Shown in pieces: positions 41,238 through 50,049 of a stretch of DNA of 64,000 bases. The stretch is from the NCBI GenBank assembly GCA_048268845.1, contig JBLWUQ010000008.1, positions 87,373-151,372 of the forward strand, written 5' to 3'. The notes beneath the pieces are model-generated. The model had not been told where the DNA came from and searched no databases. It worked only from the letters and a program-made list of their open reading frames with translations. The DNA comes from Muriiphilus sp048268845 (GTDB lineage Bacteria; Pseudomonadota; Alphaproteobacteria; Rhodobacterales; Rhodobacteraceae). The position numbers and the translations under genes are program-made. Within the stretch, counting starts at the first letter, position 1. Each line of letters starts with the position of its first letter.

Positions 41238-42370
41238 TTGAGGCTGTCCTCCCAGGCGGATTGCAGGCGGTCGACGGTGGCCGCGACCGTCGCCTCACCG
41301 CGAAGGCAGGCATGGACCAGATCGCCGCCACGCTCCTGAAACCCCATGTAGCCGTCGTGGCGCGGGCGCAGATAGGCGGTTTCAAGTGTCTCGCGGGTGT
41401 TGCGGAAAAAGTCGCGGCTGGCGGCGTTGCAGGCGTCATCCTCCCAGGCGACGGCATTCGCGGGCTGGCCGCCGGACTCGAAGAACAACCCCTTCTGGCA
41501 CACCGCCCCGGCGATCCAGAAGGCATAATCCGTGGCGATCTCGCGGTGCGCCGAGCGCGCCGACACCGCTATGCCGGTGCCGCCGATCACCGTGCCACGC
41601 GGGCCGTTGTCGCCGAACCCCGGCGCATCGGCGAACACCAGCGGGAAGCGACAGTAGCCGTCACGGCTGTAGTTGGTGTAGCCATAGCCGAACGGCGAAT
41701 AGGCCGGGGCGTCGACCGCGCGCCCCATCCATTCGTAGATTCCTATCGGGTCGAGCGACAGGCAGCGCGGATCGACCTGCGCGGTGATTTCGCGCAGGGT
41801 TTCGAGGGTCGCGGCGGAGTGTTCCTGTGCCATCAGCCTGTCGCCCTTGGCCACGGCAAACCCCTTGTTGTTGGCAAGGCCAAGATAGCACATCAGGGCG
41901 TTGATCGGGATCAGCGCGAATCCAACGTCACCGCCGCGCGCCAGATCCAGCACGTCGTCCCAGCGCGTCGGGGCTTCGTCGATCCGGTCGGGGCGGTAAG
42001 CGGCCACCGGGGTCGCGGCGTCGATCGCCAGCGCCCATTGCCGCCCGTCGAATTCGTAGGAGGGATGCGACACCCCCACCGACTGCGCCGCAAGCGTCGC
42101 AAGTGCGTCGTCGCGCCCCAGCCCGTCGAACGGCAGGAGCAGCCCCGAACCGGCGACCTCGCCGACATGCGGGTGGTCGATCACCATCAGGTCGTAGGCA
42201 TCCGCCATTTCGCCAATCGGCCGGTCCGCGAAGGCCTGAAGCGAGCGTTTTTCCCACGAGATCGTCACGCCCGGATGCGCCTCGCCGTAAGCCGCCGAGG
42301 TCGCCAGCATCGGGTCGAACCCCCGGCTGTGATCCCAGGTCATGCCTTTGAGGTGCACGCTCTCAGCCAC
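41234..42370 (-). CDS. Solute-binding-protein homologue without signal peptide
   Basis: A 378-residue protein with the fold of family-1 ABC solute-binding proteins (EAHPGVTISWEKRSLQAFADRPIGE, YDLMVIDHPHVGEVAGSG) but with a polar start, MAESVHLKGMTWDHSRGFDPML, and no signal peptide. GTG start; overlaps the MaoC stop by eight bases. ATP-transporter binding proteins of this kind are normally periplasmic; here, coupled to CaiB and MaoC genes, it is likely cytoplasmic. It may carry or sense a ligand, or be a subunit of a CoA-linked enzyme. No catalytic motif is seen. Confidence 0.7.
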   Translation of the reverse strand: MAESVHLKGMTWDHSRGFDPMLATSAAYGEAHPGVTISWEKRSLQAFADRPIGEMADAYDLMVIDHPHVGEVAGSGLLLPFDGLGRDDALATLAAQSVGVSHPSYEFDGRQWALAIDAATPVAAYRPDRIDEAPTRWDDVLDLARGGDVGFALIPINALMCYLGLANNKGFAVAKGDRLMAQEHSAATLETLREITAQVDPRCLSLDPIGIYEWMGRAVDAPAYSPFGYGYTNYSRDGYCRFPLVFADAPGFGDNGPRGTVIGGTGIAVSARSAHREIATDYAFWIAGAVCQKGLFFESGGQPANAVAWEDDACNAASRDFFRNTRETLETAYLRPRHDGYMGFQERGGDLVHACLRGEATVAATVDRLQSAWEDSLK

Positions 42371-42926
42371 GTTTCCTGGCCTCCTGCACCTTGCGGGCTT
42401 CTTCTTCGAACGGCTTGGGATCGCGGTAGAGCGCGGTCAGCAGGTGCTCGGCATAGAGCACCAGTTCGCCCTCGCCCTTGTAGACCGAATAGCTGACGCG
42501 CAGCTTGCCCATTTCGGCGCTGTGCACTTCTTTTGCCAGGTTCTCGCGGATCGTGTAGATGGTGTCGCCGATGAACACCGGCTTGATGAAGCGCAGCCGG
42601 TCGTAGCCGTAGGAAAACGAGTTCAGGCAGTTCGTCGCGGCCAGCCCCAGCCCGTAGGAAAACACCATCGCGCCCGCCACCAGCCGCTTGCCGAACACGC
42701 CTGCCTGGGCGGCGAACTCCTGGTCGGACACATAGGGGTGGTGGTCCATCACCAGCGAGTTGAACAGCATCGACTCGCCTTCGGAAATGGTGCGGCGGAT
42801 CGAGCGGATCCTGTCGCCGATCTCGAAGTCCTCGTAATACCAGTCCTCGGAGTTCCAGACCGGGATTTCGGCGTGCTCCGCCGGCAATCCCGGCAGGCTG
42901 CGTGGATGCACTCCGATTTCGGCCAT
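42363..42926 (-). CDS. MaoC-like hydratase
   Basis: A 187-residue hot-dog protein starting MAEIGVHPRSLPGLP, with GGAGGGAAG immediately upstream as ribosome site (an ATG 22 codons upstream is less likely). The segment LVMDHHPYVSDQEFA holds Asp and His of the MaoC site; SYGYDRLRFIKPVFIGDTI resembles the divergent MaoC at 43.0 kb. Overlaps the next gene by eight bases. It is the first gene of a minus-strand run that continues to 29.4 kb. Inferred role: hydration of an enoyl-CoA, with CaiB. Confidence 0.8.
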   Translation of the reverse strand: MAEIGVHPRSLPGLPAEHAEIPVWNSEDWYYEDFEIGDRIRSIRRTISEGESMLFNSLVMDHHPYVSDQEFAAQAGVFGKRLVAGAMVFSYGLGLAATNCLNSFSYGYDRLRFIKPVFIGDTIYTIRENLAKEVHSAEMGKLRVSYSVYKGEGELVLYAEHLLTALYRDPKPFEEEARKVQEARKRG

Positions 42927-42965
42927 CTTCCCTCCCCAGGGCGACTCGGTCGTCACGAGATCAAG

Positions 42966-43013
42966 TTTCACATGGCACTTTTCACATGTCAAAGGTTATT
43001 GTATATATGAAAC
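42966..43013. promoter_or_regulatory. Repeated TTTCACATG elements in the MaoC/MaoC divergent promoter
   Basis: Two direct TTTCACATG copies (42966-42974 and 42980-42988) 14 bases apart, and an inverted ATATGAAAC (43005-43013), fill the 116-base divergent region. They are candidates for the IclR regulator encoded at 44.5 kb. Confidence 0.5.
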
Positions 43014-43042
43014 GATAGGTCGGCTGGGCGGGAGATAAGCGC

Positions 43043-43495
43043 ATGGAAAGAGAACAGTTTTTTGAGGATTATGTGGTTGGAGAGGTGCGCCGGACGACCG
43101 GCCGGACGATCACCGAGACCGACATCGTCATTCACGCCGGGCACTCGGGTGACTACTTTCCGCATCACGTCGACGTCGAGTTCTGCAAGACCCAGCCCTT
43201 CAAACGCCCCATCGCCCATGGCACCATGACCTTCGCCATCGGCATCGGCCTGACCGCGACCGAGATCAACCCGCGCGCCATGTCCTACGGCTATGACCGG
43301 CTGCGCTTTCCCAACCCGGTCTTTGCTGGCGACACCATCCGCACCGCCGTTACGGTCAAATCGAAGGAGGTGGACGAAAAACGCCCCGGTTTCGGCCGCG
43401 TGATCGAGGCGAAGGATGTTACCAACCAGCATGGCAAGACAGTGATGTATGTCGAGCATATCCTGATCGTCGAAATGAGGGGGGACGCGAAATGA
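43043..43495 (+). CDS. MaoC family enoyl-CoA hydratase
   Basis: A 150-residue hydratase 2 protein: RTITETDIVIHAGHSGDYFPHHVDVEFC carries the Asp and His, then RPIAHGTMTFAIGIGL and SYGYDRLRFPNPVFAGDTI. Start chosen as MEREQFFEDYVVGEV. Divergent from the CaiB operon and coupled to the Gfo/Idh gene (ATGA). Confidence 0.83.
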   Translation: MEREQFFEDYVVGEVRRTTGRTITETDIVIHAGHSGDYFPHHVDVEFCKTQPFKRPIAHGTMTFAIGIGLTATEINPRAMSYGYDRLRFPNPVFAGDTIRTAVTVKSKEVDEKRPGFGRVIEAKDVTNQHGKTVMYVEHILIVEMRGDAK

Positions 43496-44556
43496 CACTG
43501 GATCTCAGGCAAAGCTGGCCCGCGCCGTCACAGCCCAAGCCGGTGATCATCGTCGGCGCCGGCGGCATCGTGCGCGATGCCCACCTGCCCGCCTATGCCG
43601 GGGCCGGGATCCCGGTGAAGGGCGTCACCGACCTTGACGCCGAGCGGCGCGCGGCGCTGGCGCGCGACCATGACCTGAAACATGTCTACGCCACGCTCTC
43701 CGAGGCGGTGGACGACAACGGCACCGACGCGGTTTACGACGTGGCGGTGCCGCCGCACGCGATCACCGATATCCTGCCCGCCCTGCCCGATGGCGCGGCG
43801 GTGCTGATCCAGAAACCGATGGGCAGCGATCAGGACCACGCCCGACAGATCCGCCAGATCTGCCGCGACAAGGGTCTGAAAAGCGCGATGAACTTCCAGT
43901 TGCGGTTCTCGCCGATGATGATGGCGGTCAAGGACGCGGTGGGGCGCGGCGTGCTGGGCGAATTGCTCGAGGTCGAGGTTCATCTGAACATCTTCACGCC
44001 CTGGACGCTGTTTCCCTTCCTGATCCCGATGCAGCGGGTCGAGATCGCGGTGCATTCGATCCACTACCTCGACACGATCCGCGCCATCGCGGGCAACCCG
44101 GACGCCGCCTTCGCCCGCTCGATGCGCGACCCGCGCGCCGCCGATTTCGCCCAGACCCGGACGACGGCGATCCTCGATTACGGCGACCGCTTGCGCGCGG
44201 TGATGTCGATCAACCACAACCACCAATGCGGGCGCAAGTTCCAGTCGGCCTGGTTCCGCTTCGAGGGCACCGAGGCCGCGATGATGGTGAAACTCGGCGT
44301 CTGCTACGACTACCCCAACGGCGAGGCGGACGAGCTTTGGTTCTGCCGGAACGGCGGCGAGTGGGAACAGATACCGCTTGAGGGATCGTGGTTCATCGAC
44401 GCCTTCATGGGCACGATGCGCAACCTGCAACGCTTCGACGCGGGCGAGGACGATCACCTCTATGCCTCGACCGAGGACGGTTATCAGACGATGGCGCTGG
44501 TCGAGGCCTGCTTCAAGTCGCTGAAGGTGCCTGCGGTCGCGCTGGAGCTGGACTGA
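43492..44556 (+). CDS. Gfo/Idh/MocA family oxidoreductase
   Basis: A 354-residue NAD(P)-dependent oxidoreductase: VIIVGAGGIVRDAHLPAYAGAG (Rossmann fold), VLIQKPMG (the EKP-like catalytic Lys), and HSIHYLDTIRAIAG (His block). It probably oxidises a sugar or sugar derivative. Its 3' end overlaps the convergent IclR gene by 44 bases. Confidence 0.88.
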   Translation: MTLDLRQSWPAPSQPKPVIIVGAGGIVRDAHLPAYAGAGIPVKGVTDLDAERRAALARDHDLKHVYATLSEAVDDNGTDAVYDVAVPPHAITDILPALPDGAAVLIQKPMGSDQDHARQIRQICRDKGLKSAMNFQLRFSPMMMAVKDAVGRGVLGELLEVEVHLNIFTPWTLFPFLIPMQRVEIAVHSIHYLDTIRAIAGNPDAAFARSMRDPRAADFAQTRTTAILDYGDRLRAVMSINHNHQCGRKFQSAWFRFEGTEAAMMVKLGVCYDYPNGEADELWFCRNGGEWEQIPLEGSWFIDAFMGTMRNLQRFDAGEDDHLYASTEDGYQTMALVEACFKSLKVPAVALELD

Positions 44557-45322
44557 CCGCGCTGCCGCCCGCGCCCAGCGCAGTCGAAAGCTCGCGCGCC
44601 GCCTGCACCACCTTCTCGACGCAGGTGGCAAAGCCGACCGGGTCGCCGACCCGCTCGATATGCGGCACCGTCAGGGCGGCGACCGGGTTGCCGGAATGGT
44701 CGAACACCGGGGCGGAAATGTTGACCACGCCGCGCACCACGAAACTGTCGCGCACCTCATGGCCGACCTCGCGGATCTTCTGAAAATCGCTTTCCAGCCC
44801 CGACCGGGTGACGCCGCGTGGCAGCGGCACGTCGCGCAGCAACTGGTCGACCTGTTCGGTCGGCAGGAACGCAAGGATCACGCGCCCGCTCGAGGCCTTC
44901 CAAAGCTCGATCTTGGCCCCGAGCCGCACGCTCATCACGTTGTTGGACGGGCTGTCGACCTGCCCGACCACCAGAACCTCGCTGTTGGTGATCAGGCCGA
45001 GGTGGACCGATTGCCGGATCTCGCTGGCAAGCGTGCGCATCCGTGGTCCGGCGATCGAGGTCAGACGGCGCACGATGGGCAGCTTGTGGGCCAGTTCGAA
45101 CAGGAACGTGGTCAGCACATAGCGCCCGGTGGCGCTGTCCTGCGCCACGTAGCCCCGCGCCTCGAGCACCGCGAGCATGCGGAAGATCTCGCCCACGGAA
45201 CGCGACAGCGCGCGGGCGATGTCCGAAAGGCTCAGCCCGATTTCCTCGCCCGACAGAAGCTCGATGATATCGAGCCCCTTCTCGAGCGCGGGCGCGGTGT
45301 ATTTCTTCGGTTCGTCGCCCAT
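44513..45322 (-). CDS. IclR family transcriptional regulator
   Basis: A 269-residue IclR regulator starting MGDEPKKYTAPALEKGLDIIELL. Helix-turn-helix in LSLSDIARALSRSVGEIFRMLAVLEARGYVAQD (about 30-62) and the IclR effector domain beyond (SEVLVVGQVDSPSNNVMSVRLGAKIELWKASSGRVILAF). A longer upstream frame is not coding. Likely regulator of the divergent MaoC/CaiB/sugar units, with the TTTCACATG repeats as candidate sites. Confidence 0.87.
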   Translation of the reverse strand: MGDEPKKYTAPALEKGLDIIELLSGEEIGLSLSDIARALSRSVGEIFRMLAVLEARGYVAQDSATGRYVLTTFLFELAHKLPIVRRLTSIAGPRMRTLASEIRQSVHLGLITNSEVLVVGQVDSPSNNVMSVRLGAKIELWKASSGRVILAFLPTEQVDQLLRDVPLPRGVTRSGLESDFQKIREVGHEVRDSFVVRGVVNISAPVFDHSGNPVAALTVPHIERVGDPVGFATCVEKVVQAARELSTALGAGGSAVSPAPARPQAPSAT

Positions 45323-45499
45323 CTGGTTTCCATCGCTTCGGACGCGCGCAAGTCTAGGCGTTTGCCGGATGGCGTAAAGCGCGCTGTGAAAAGAATCCGC
45401 GCCCGCGCCCTTGCAGTCGCCCTGTTGCGACACGAGTTTCCAGACGAGTGTCGCAGCGCGCGGTTCGCTTCCCGATCGGCGCAACCCGTCCCGACATGA

Positions 45500-46501
45500 A
45501 TGTTTGCCGCAAGGACGTCGCAGGTCACCGCCATGGTCGCATCATCCAGCCTCACCCCGACGGCCGAGGAAACCGGCAGCACGACCGCGCGCCAATACTT
45601 CGAGGCGCGCAGGGCGAGGATTGACGGGTTCGTGGCCCGGCATTTCACCTTGCCGGGAACGCTTCGCCTGCATGGCGCGGCGCTTGGGTGGGATATCCTG
45701 CGGGCGCCGGTCAACATCGCCCTGTCGCCGGTTCTGGTCCTGACCCGGATCGCAGCGGCGCTGTTGCGCCGCATCGGCTGGGCGCGGAGTGCGGACTGGC
45801 TGGCGGGGCGGCAGATCCTGCTGCGCACGTCGGTGGCGCGGCGGGTCGAGGACCTGATCCTGACCGATCTTCTGGAATTGCCCCTCGACCAGGGCGCGTC
45901 CGCGCGCCACCCCGAGGCCCTTGCCCGCGCGGTTCTGGCCGCGCCGCAACTGCGCGAGATGATCCACACCGGCGCGGGTGCGGCCGAGACCAATGCGCTT
46001 GCCAGGCGAATCGCGGGCAGCCTTGGCGAATATGCCGGCACCCGTTCGGCCGTCGCCGAGTTGACCACCGCGATCGGCACGGTGGCGGTCGGGGCGCTGG
46101 CGTTTCACGCCTTGACGCCGGGCATGTTCTCGATGGCAACGCCCATTGCAGATGCCTTTGCCCGTGCCCAGGCGGTTGCGTCGTTTCCGCTGGGCCAGAC
46201 CCTCGGCGGGATGTGGTATGGCGTTTTCCAGCCCGGAGCATCGCCCTGGCTTGTCGCGGTCACGCTGGTGGGCCTCGTGATGCTCGGCTCGGTCGTGGGC
46301 GCCTTCGCCGGCATCCTCGCCGACCCGGTGCAGAGCCGCTTTGGCATCCATCGCCGCCGCCTCGGGCGCCTGATCGACGCGCTGGAGGCGGATCTGATCG
46401 CAGCCGGAGACAAGAGCTTCGTCGCGCGCGAGCATTTCTATGCACGGCTCATGGACCTTTGGGACGGTGCCGCCAGCGTATTGCGCCTGTTTCGCAACTG
46501 A
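45500..46501 (+). CDS. DUF6635-like membrane-associated protein
   Basis: A 333-residue protein of unknown function. Seen: RLHGAALGWDILRAPVNIALSPVLVLTRIAAALLRR as a hydrophobic stretch at about 50-90, further hydrophobic segments at about 185-205 and 250-280 (VAVTLVGLVMLGSVVGAFAGILADPVQSRFGIHRRRL), and a basic/acidic C-terminus. It resembles the DUF6635 family from memory. The start could also be MVASSS (45533). It stands alone between two regulators. Confidence 0.65.
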   Translation: MFAARTSQVTAMVASSSLTPTAEETGSTTARQYFEARRARIDGFVARHFTLPGTLRLHGAALGWDILRAPVNIALSPVLVLTRIAAALLRRIGWARSADWLAGRQILLRTSVARRVEDLILTDLLELPLDQGASARHPEALARAVLAAPQLREMIHTGAGAAETNALARRIAGSLGEYAGTRSAVAELTTAIGTVAVGALAFHALTPGMFSMATPIADAFARAQAVASFPLGQTLGGMWYGVFQPGASPWLVAVTLVGLVMLGSVVGAFAGILADPVQSRFGIHRRRLGRLIDALEADLIAAGDKSFVAREHFYARLMDLWDGAASVLRLFRN

Positions 46502-46570
46502 GCGGCGGCAGATGGCCGCCAGCGACCCGGATCAGGATACAAGCCCGTCGCGGAACGGGGCAAAACCTGG

Positions 46571-47323
46571 CTACGGTGAAACCGGGTCCTGTTGCGCCGC
46601 GTTCCTGGCCGTCGTTTCCAGCATGCGGATGAGCGGCTCGTAGTGGTCGATCACCGCACGCCGATAGGCGTCGCGGTCACCGGTCTGGGCGGCGTGGAGC
46701 ATGTCGGCATGTGCCTGCGCCGTCTTGCGCAGGTCGGCCGGCAGCGCCAGGCCAAGGCGTGGCAGCACCGCCGTATGAACGTCCCAGAAAGCCGTCACCA
46801 ACTGGCCGGCCAGCTGATTGCCGATCGGGGCGAGGAGTTCGGCATGGAACTGCCGGTCTTCCGCCAGGAATGTCTGTTCCTTGCAGGCTTTCGCCCGCAT
46901 CTGTTCGACCAGCCGCGCGAGCGACGCGTTCTCCTTGCCACGATGGGCTTCGACCACGCGATCAGCCAGCGCCAGATCGAACACGGAGCGCATTTCGACC
47001 ACTTCGCGCAGCGCGGCAAGGTCGTCGCCGGGCGCGAGCACGCCGCGAAACACCAGCGTTTCAACCAGCGGAGCCAGGCTCATCCTGCCGACCCTGGTGC
47101 CGTGACCGTGCCGCACATCGACGATGTCGAGCGTCGCAAGCGTCCGAATCGCCTCGCGCACCGATGAGCGCGAAACCCCCAGTTTCTCGCAAAGTTCCGG
47201 TTCGGTCGGGATGGGATCGCCCGGACGCAGGCCGGAAAGCAGGATCAGTTTCTTGATCTGTTCGGCCGTGGTGCTGCGCAGCATCCGGGATTTGCCAGAG
47301 GCAGTTTCGGTCATTCTGCTCAT
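46571..47323 (-). CDS. GntR/FCD family regulator of the sialic-acid operon (NanR-like)
   Basis: A 250-residue FadR-subfamily GntR protein. Winged helix-turn-helix at about 18-80 (TAEQIKKLILLSGLRPGDPIPTEPELCEKLGVSRSSVREAIRTL) and a helical FCD domain from about 95 to 230 with HAELLAPIGNQLAGQLV. Divergent from the nan transport and catabolism operon. NanR-like repressors of this class respond to N-acetylneuraminate; the link is from position. The symmetrical element at 47423-47444 is a candidate site. Confidence 0.83.
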   Translation of the reverse strand: MSRMTETASGKSRMLRSTTAEQIKKLILLSGLRPGDPIPTEPELCEKLGVSRSSVREAIRTLATLDIVDVRHGHGTRVGRMSLAPLVETLVFRGVLAPGDDLAALREVVEMRSVFDLALADRVVEAHRGKENASLARLVEQMRAKACKEQTFLAEDRQFHAELLAPIGNQLAGQLVTAFWDVHTAVLPRLGLALPADLRKTAQAHADMLHAAQTGDRDAYRRAVIDHYEPLIRMLETTARNAAQQDPVSP

Positions 47324-47422
47324 ACCGTTACCGGCCCCCCGTTTCGTTCTCTTGGTGATGCTGACCCGGATTTGTCAAGGTCGGCAACATAAAGAATTGC
47401 GTCACGTCGTACCATACTATAC

Positions 47423-47444
47423 AAGACATCAGACGTCTTATGTC
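47423..47444. promoter_or_regulatory. Candidate GntR-type operator before the nan operon
   Basis: AAGAC (47423-47427) and GTCTT (47435-47439) form an inverted repeat, with a nested GACAT/ATGTC pair (47425-47429, 47440-47444). It lies 17-38 bases upstream of the binding-protein start. Weak evidence. Confidence 0.4.
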
Positions 47445-47460
47445 AAGTTGGAGGAGAATC

Positions 47461-49028
47461 ATGAAACTAGGAACGTTGTCGATTTCACGCCGTGCGCTGT
47501 TGCTCGGGACGGGCGCAGCAGGCTCGCTGTATATGCTGGGCGGCGCCGGTGCGCTGGCGCAGTCGGGTGCGACGGACCCCGATGCCGCCATCCTGGCCGC
47601 GATAGCCTATGGCCTGTCGGGCACCTTCGATCCCCTGAACGCTTCGGGCGCGGTCACGCTGGCGGTCAACTGGCACCTCTTCGAGGGTCTGGTCGATCTC
47701 CACCCGGTCACGCGCGAGCCCTACGCGGCCTTGGCGGCCGAAATGCCGACCAGCGACGATGGCCTGACCTACACCATCAAGCTGCGTGAGGGTGCCGTCT
47801 TCCACAACGGCCTGCCGGTCACGGCCGACGACGTGGTGTTCTCGTTCACCCGCGTGCTCGACCCGGACTCCAAGTCGCTGTTCCGCTCGTTCGTGTCCTT
47901 CGTCGACAGTGTCGAGGCGGTTTCGGAAGATACGGTCAAGATCACCACCAATTACCCCTTCTCGCTGTTCAACGAGCGTCTGGGTTCGGTCAAGATCGTT
48001 CCGCGCGCCACCGTCGAGGCGGATGCCGATGGCTTCGGCACGCTTCCGATCGGCTCCGGCCCCTACAAGCTGGTCTCGGCCGTTCCCGAAGCGCAGATCG
48101 TGTTCGAGCGCAACGATGCCTATAACGGCCCGCAGCCCGCGCTGGCCAAGGACATGATCTGGAGCCGATCGGCGACGCCACCGCGCGCGTCAACGCGCTG
48201 ACCTCCGGCACCGTCATGGCGATCGAGGACGTGCCCTATATCGACGCAGCTTCCGTGGCCGCTGTGGCGACCGTCGAGAAGGCGCAGTCCTTCGGCCTGC
48301 TGTTTGCCATGTTCAACACCGCCGCCAAGCCCTTCGACGATCTGCGCGTCCGGCAGGCGTTCTTCTACGCGCTCGACATGGACAAGATCATCGGCACCGG
48401 CATGCTCGACAACGCCGCACCGGCGACGTGCTTCCTGCCCAAGACCCATCCGAACTACCATGAGGCGTCGACGGTCTATACCTATGATCCGGACAAGGCC
48501 AAGGCGCTGCTGGCGGATGCGGGCGTGCCTCAGCTCGACATCACCCTGATGAGCACCGACCATGGCTGGGTCAAGGATCTGGCCCCGATCATCAAGGAAT
48601 CGCTCGATGCGGTGGGCTTCAACACCACCCTCGATATCGGCCAGTCCGGCGGACAATACTCCAAGGTCGATGCCGGCGAGATGCAGGTCATGATCGCCCC
48701 CGGCGACCCGTCGGTGTTCGGCAACGACCCCGATATCCTGATGCAGTGGTGGTATGGCGACAACATCTGGCCGACCAAGCGCTACAACTGGTCGGAAAGC
48801 GCCGAGTACAAGCAGCTGACAGACCTGCTCAACACCGCCCTGCGCGAAACCGGCGATGCGCAGCAAGCGACCTGGAACCAGGCGTTCGACCTCCTGTCCG
48901 AACAGGTTCCGCTCTATCCGCTGCTCCACCGCCAGCTGTCGACCGCCTGGGACGACGAGCAACTCGAAGGGTTTGCTCCGGTTCCGACCACCGGGCTCTC
49001 GTTCCTCGGGGTTGGCGTCAAGGCCTAG
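47461..49028 (+). pseudogene. Dpp-type sialic-acid binding protein gene with a frameshift
   Basis: An extracellular solute-binding family 5 gene. The first part starts MKLGTLSISRRALLLGTGAA with a Tat-like signal (SRRALL) and reads in frame to about 48166. After AKDMIWS the frame changes: the continuation IGDATARVNALTSGTV is in the next frame through 49028. The downstream frame reads smoothly to PTTGLSFLGVGVKA. A single missing base around 48165-48168 (between AGC and ATC) explains this. Repaired, the protein would be about 522 residues, the normal length. The shift could be a true mutation or a sequencing error. It heads the nan transport operon. Confidence 0.85.
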
Positions 49029-49036
49029 GTCCTCCC

Positions 49037-49072
49037 GATGTCGGGCGCCGGTGCAAGCCAGCGCCCGACATC
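49037..49072. other. Perfect 12-bp hairpin between binding protein and permease genes
   Basis: GATGTCGGGCGC (49037-49048) pairs with GCGCCCGACATC (49061-49072) over a 12-base loop. No T tract follows. Such intercistronic hairpins after a binding-protein gene commonly stabilise its mRNA or attenuate downstream transcription. Confidence 0.65.
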
Positions 49073-49163
49073 ACCTTTCCCTGAGGGAACTGAGCGCCGG
49101 GCAAGGCCCGGTTCGCATCGGTGATCTCCGGATTTCGCCTGCTGCCAAGGGAGCCTGACCTTC

Positions 49164-50048
49164 ATGTCGAGTGTGCTCAATCTTATCGGCCGCCGCCTCG
49201 TGCAACTGCCGATCATGATCCTCGGGATCACCTTTCTCGTCTTTTTCGTGATGTCGTTCTCCAAGGTCGACCCCTCGATCACCGCGCTCGGCGAGGGTGC
49301 GTCGATGGAGGCGCGGCTCGAATACCGGGCGGATCACGGTCTGGATGACCCGCTTCCGCAGCGCTACCTGACGTTCCTGTCGGGCCTCGCGCGGCTCGAC
49401 CTGGGCACCTATTCGGCCCGGCAATTGCCGGTGATCGACGAGGTCGCCCGCGCCTTTCCCATCACGCTGCAACTGACTTTTCTCGGCCTGATCATCGCCG
49501 TCAGCTTCTCGCTGCTGCTCGGCGTCGTCGCGGCCGTCTACCGCGATCGCTGGCCGGATCAGGCGATCCGGCTGTTCTCGCTGTTTCCGGTATCGGGCAA
49601 GCTGCCGGCCCTGACCGATGATCCGGGCGGCTGGCTGTTGCGGATGCTGCTGCCCGCCTTCGCGCTTGCGGTGCCGGTGATCGGCCAGCTTGCGCGGGTC
49701 GTGCGCACCTCGATGGTCGAGGAACTGGACCGCGACTATGTGCGCACCGCGCTCGGGGCCGGCATCCCGCGCCGGGTCGTGGTGGGGCGCAACGTGCTGC
49801 GCAACGCCCTGATCACGCCCATCACCGTTCTGGGGCTGCGCATCGGCTACCTGCTGGGCGGGGCCGTCGTCATCGAGATCATCTTCAACATCAACGGCAT
49901 GGGGATGGTGATCCTGAATGGCGTGACCAACAACGAACCCAATCTCGTGCAAGGCGTCACGCTGACCGTGGCGCTCGCCTTCGTGGTGATCAACGTCGTC
50001 GTCGACCTGCTCTATGTGCTGGTCAATCCGCGCATCAGGACAGTGTGA
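49164..50048 (+). CDS. Dpp-type ABC permease, apparently missing a membrane segment
   Basis: A 294-residue DppB-like permease. N-terminal helix LVQLPIMILGITFLVFFVMSF, then RADHGLDDPLPQRY and ITLQLTFLGLIIAVSFSLLLGVVAAV. The expected stretch after RLFS (usually a helix with a PxFWxGLL-type motif) is absent: the sequence goes straight from DQAIRLFSL to FPVSGKLP. About 20-25 residues, roughly one transmembrane helix, seem to be gone in frame. Later helices and the EAA-like loop LDRDYVRTALGAGIPRRVVVGRNVLRNALI are intact. Whether it still works is doubtful. Confidence 0.8.
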   Translation: MSSVLNLIGRRLVQLPIMILGITFLVFFVMSFSKVDPSITALGEGASMEARLEYRADHGLDDPLPQRYLTFLSGLARLDLGTYSARQLPVIDEVARAFPITLQLTFLGLIIAVSFSLLLGVVAAVYRDRWPDQAIRLFSLFPVSGKLPALTDDPGGWLLRMLLPAFALAVPVIGQLARVVRTSMVEELDRDYVRTALGAGIPRRVVVGRNVLRNALITPITVLGLRIGYLLGGAVVIEIIFNINGMGMVILNGVTNNEPNLVQGVTLTVALAFVVINVVVDLLYVLVNPRIRTV

Positions 50049-50049
50049 C

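Noticed and set aside
46504..46560. Possible terminator after the DUF6635-like gene
   Set aside because: Only short GGC/GCC-type pairing near 46504-46520, expected by chance in such GC-rich DNA and not followed by a T tract.
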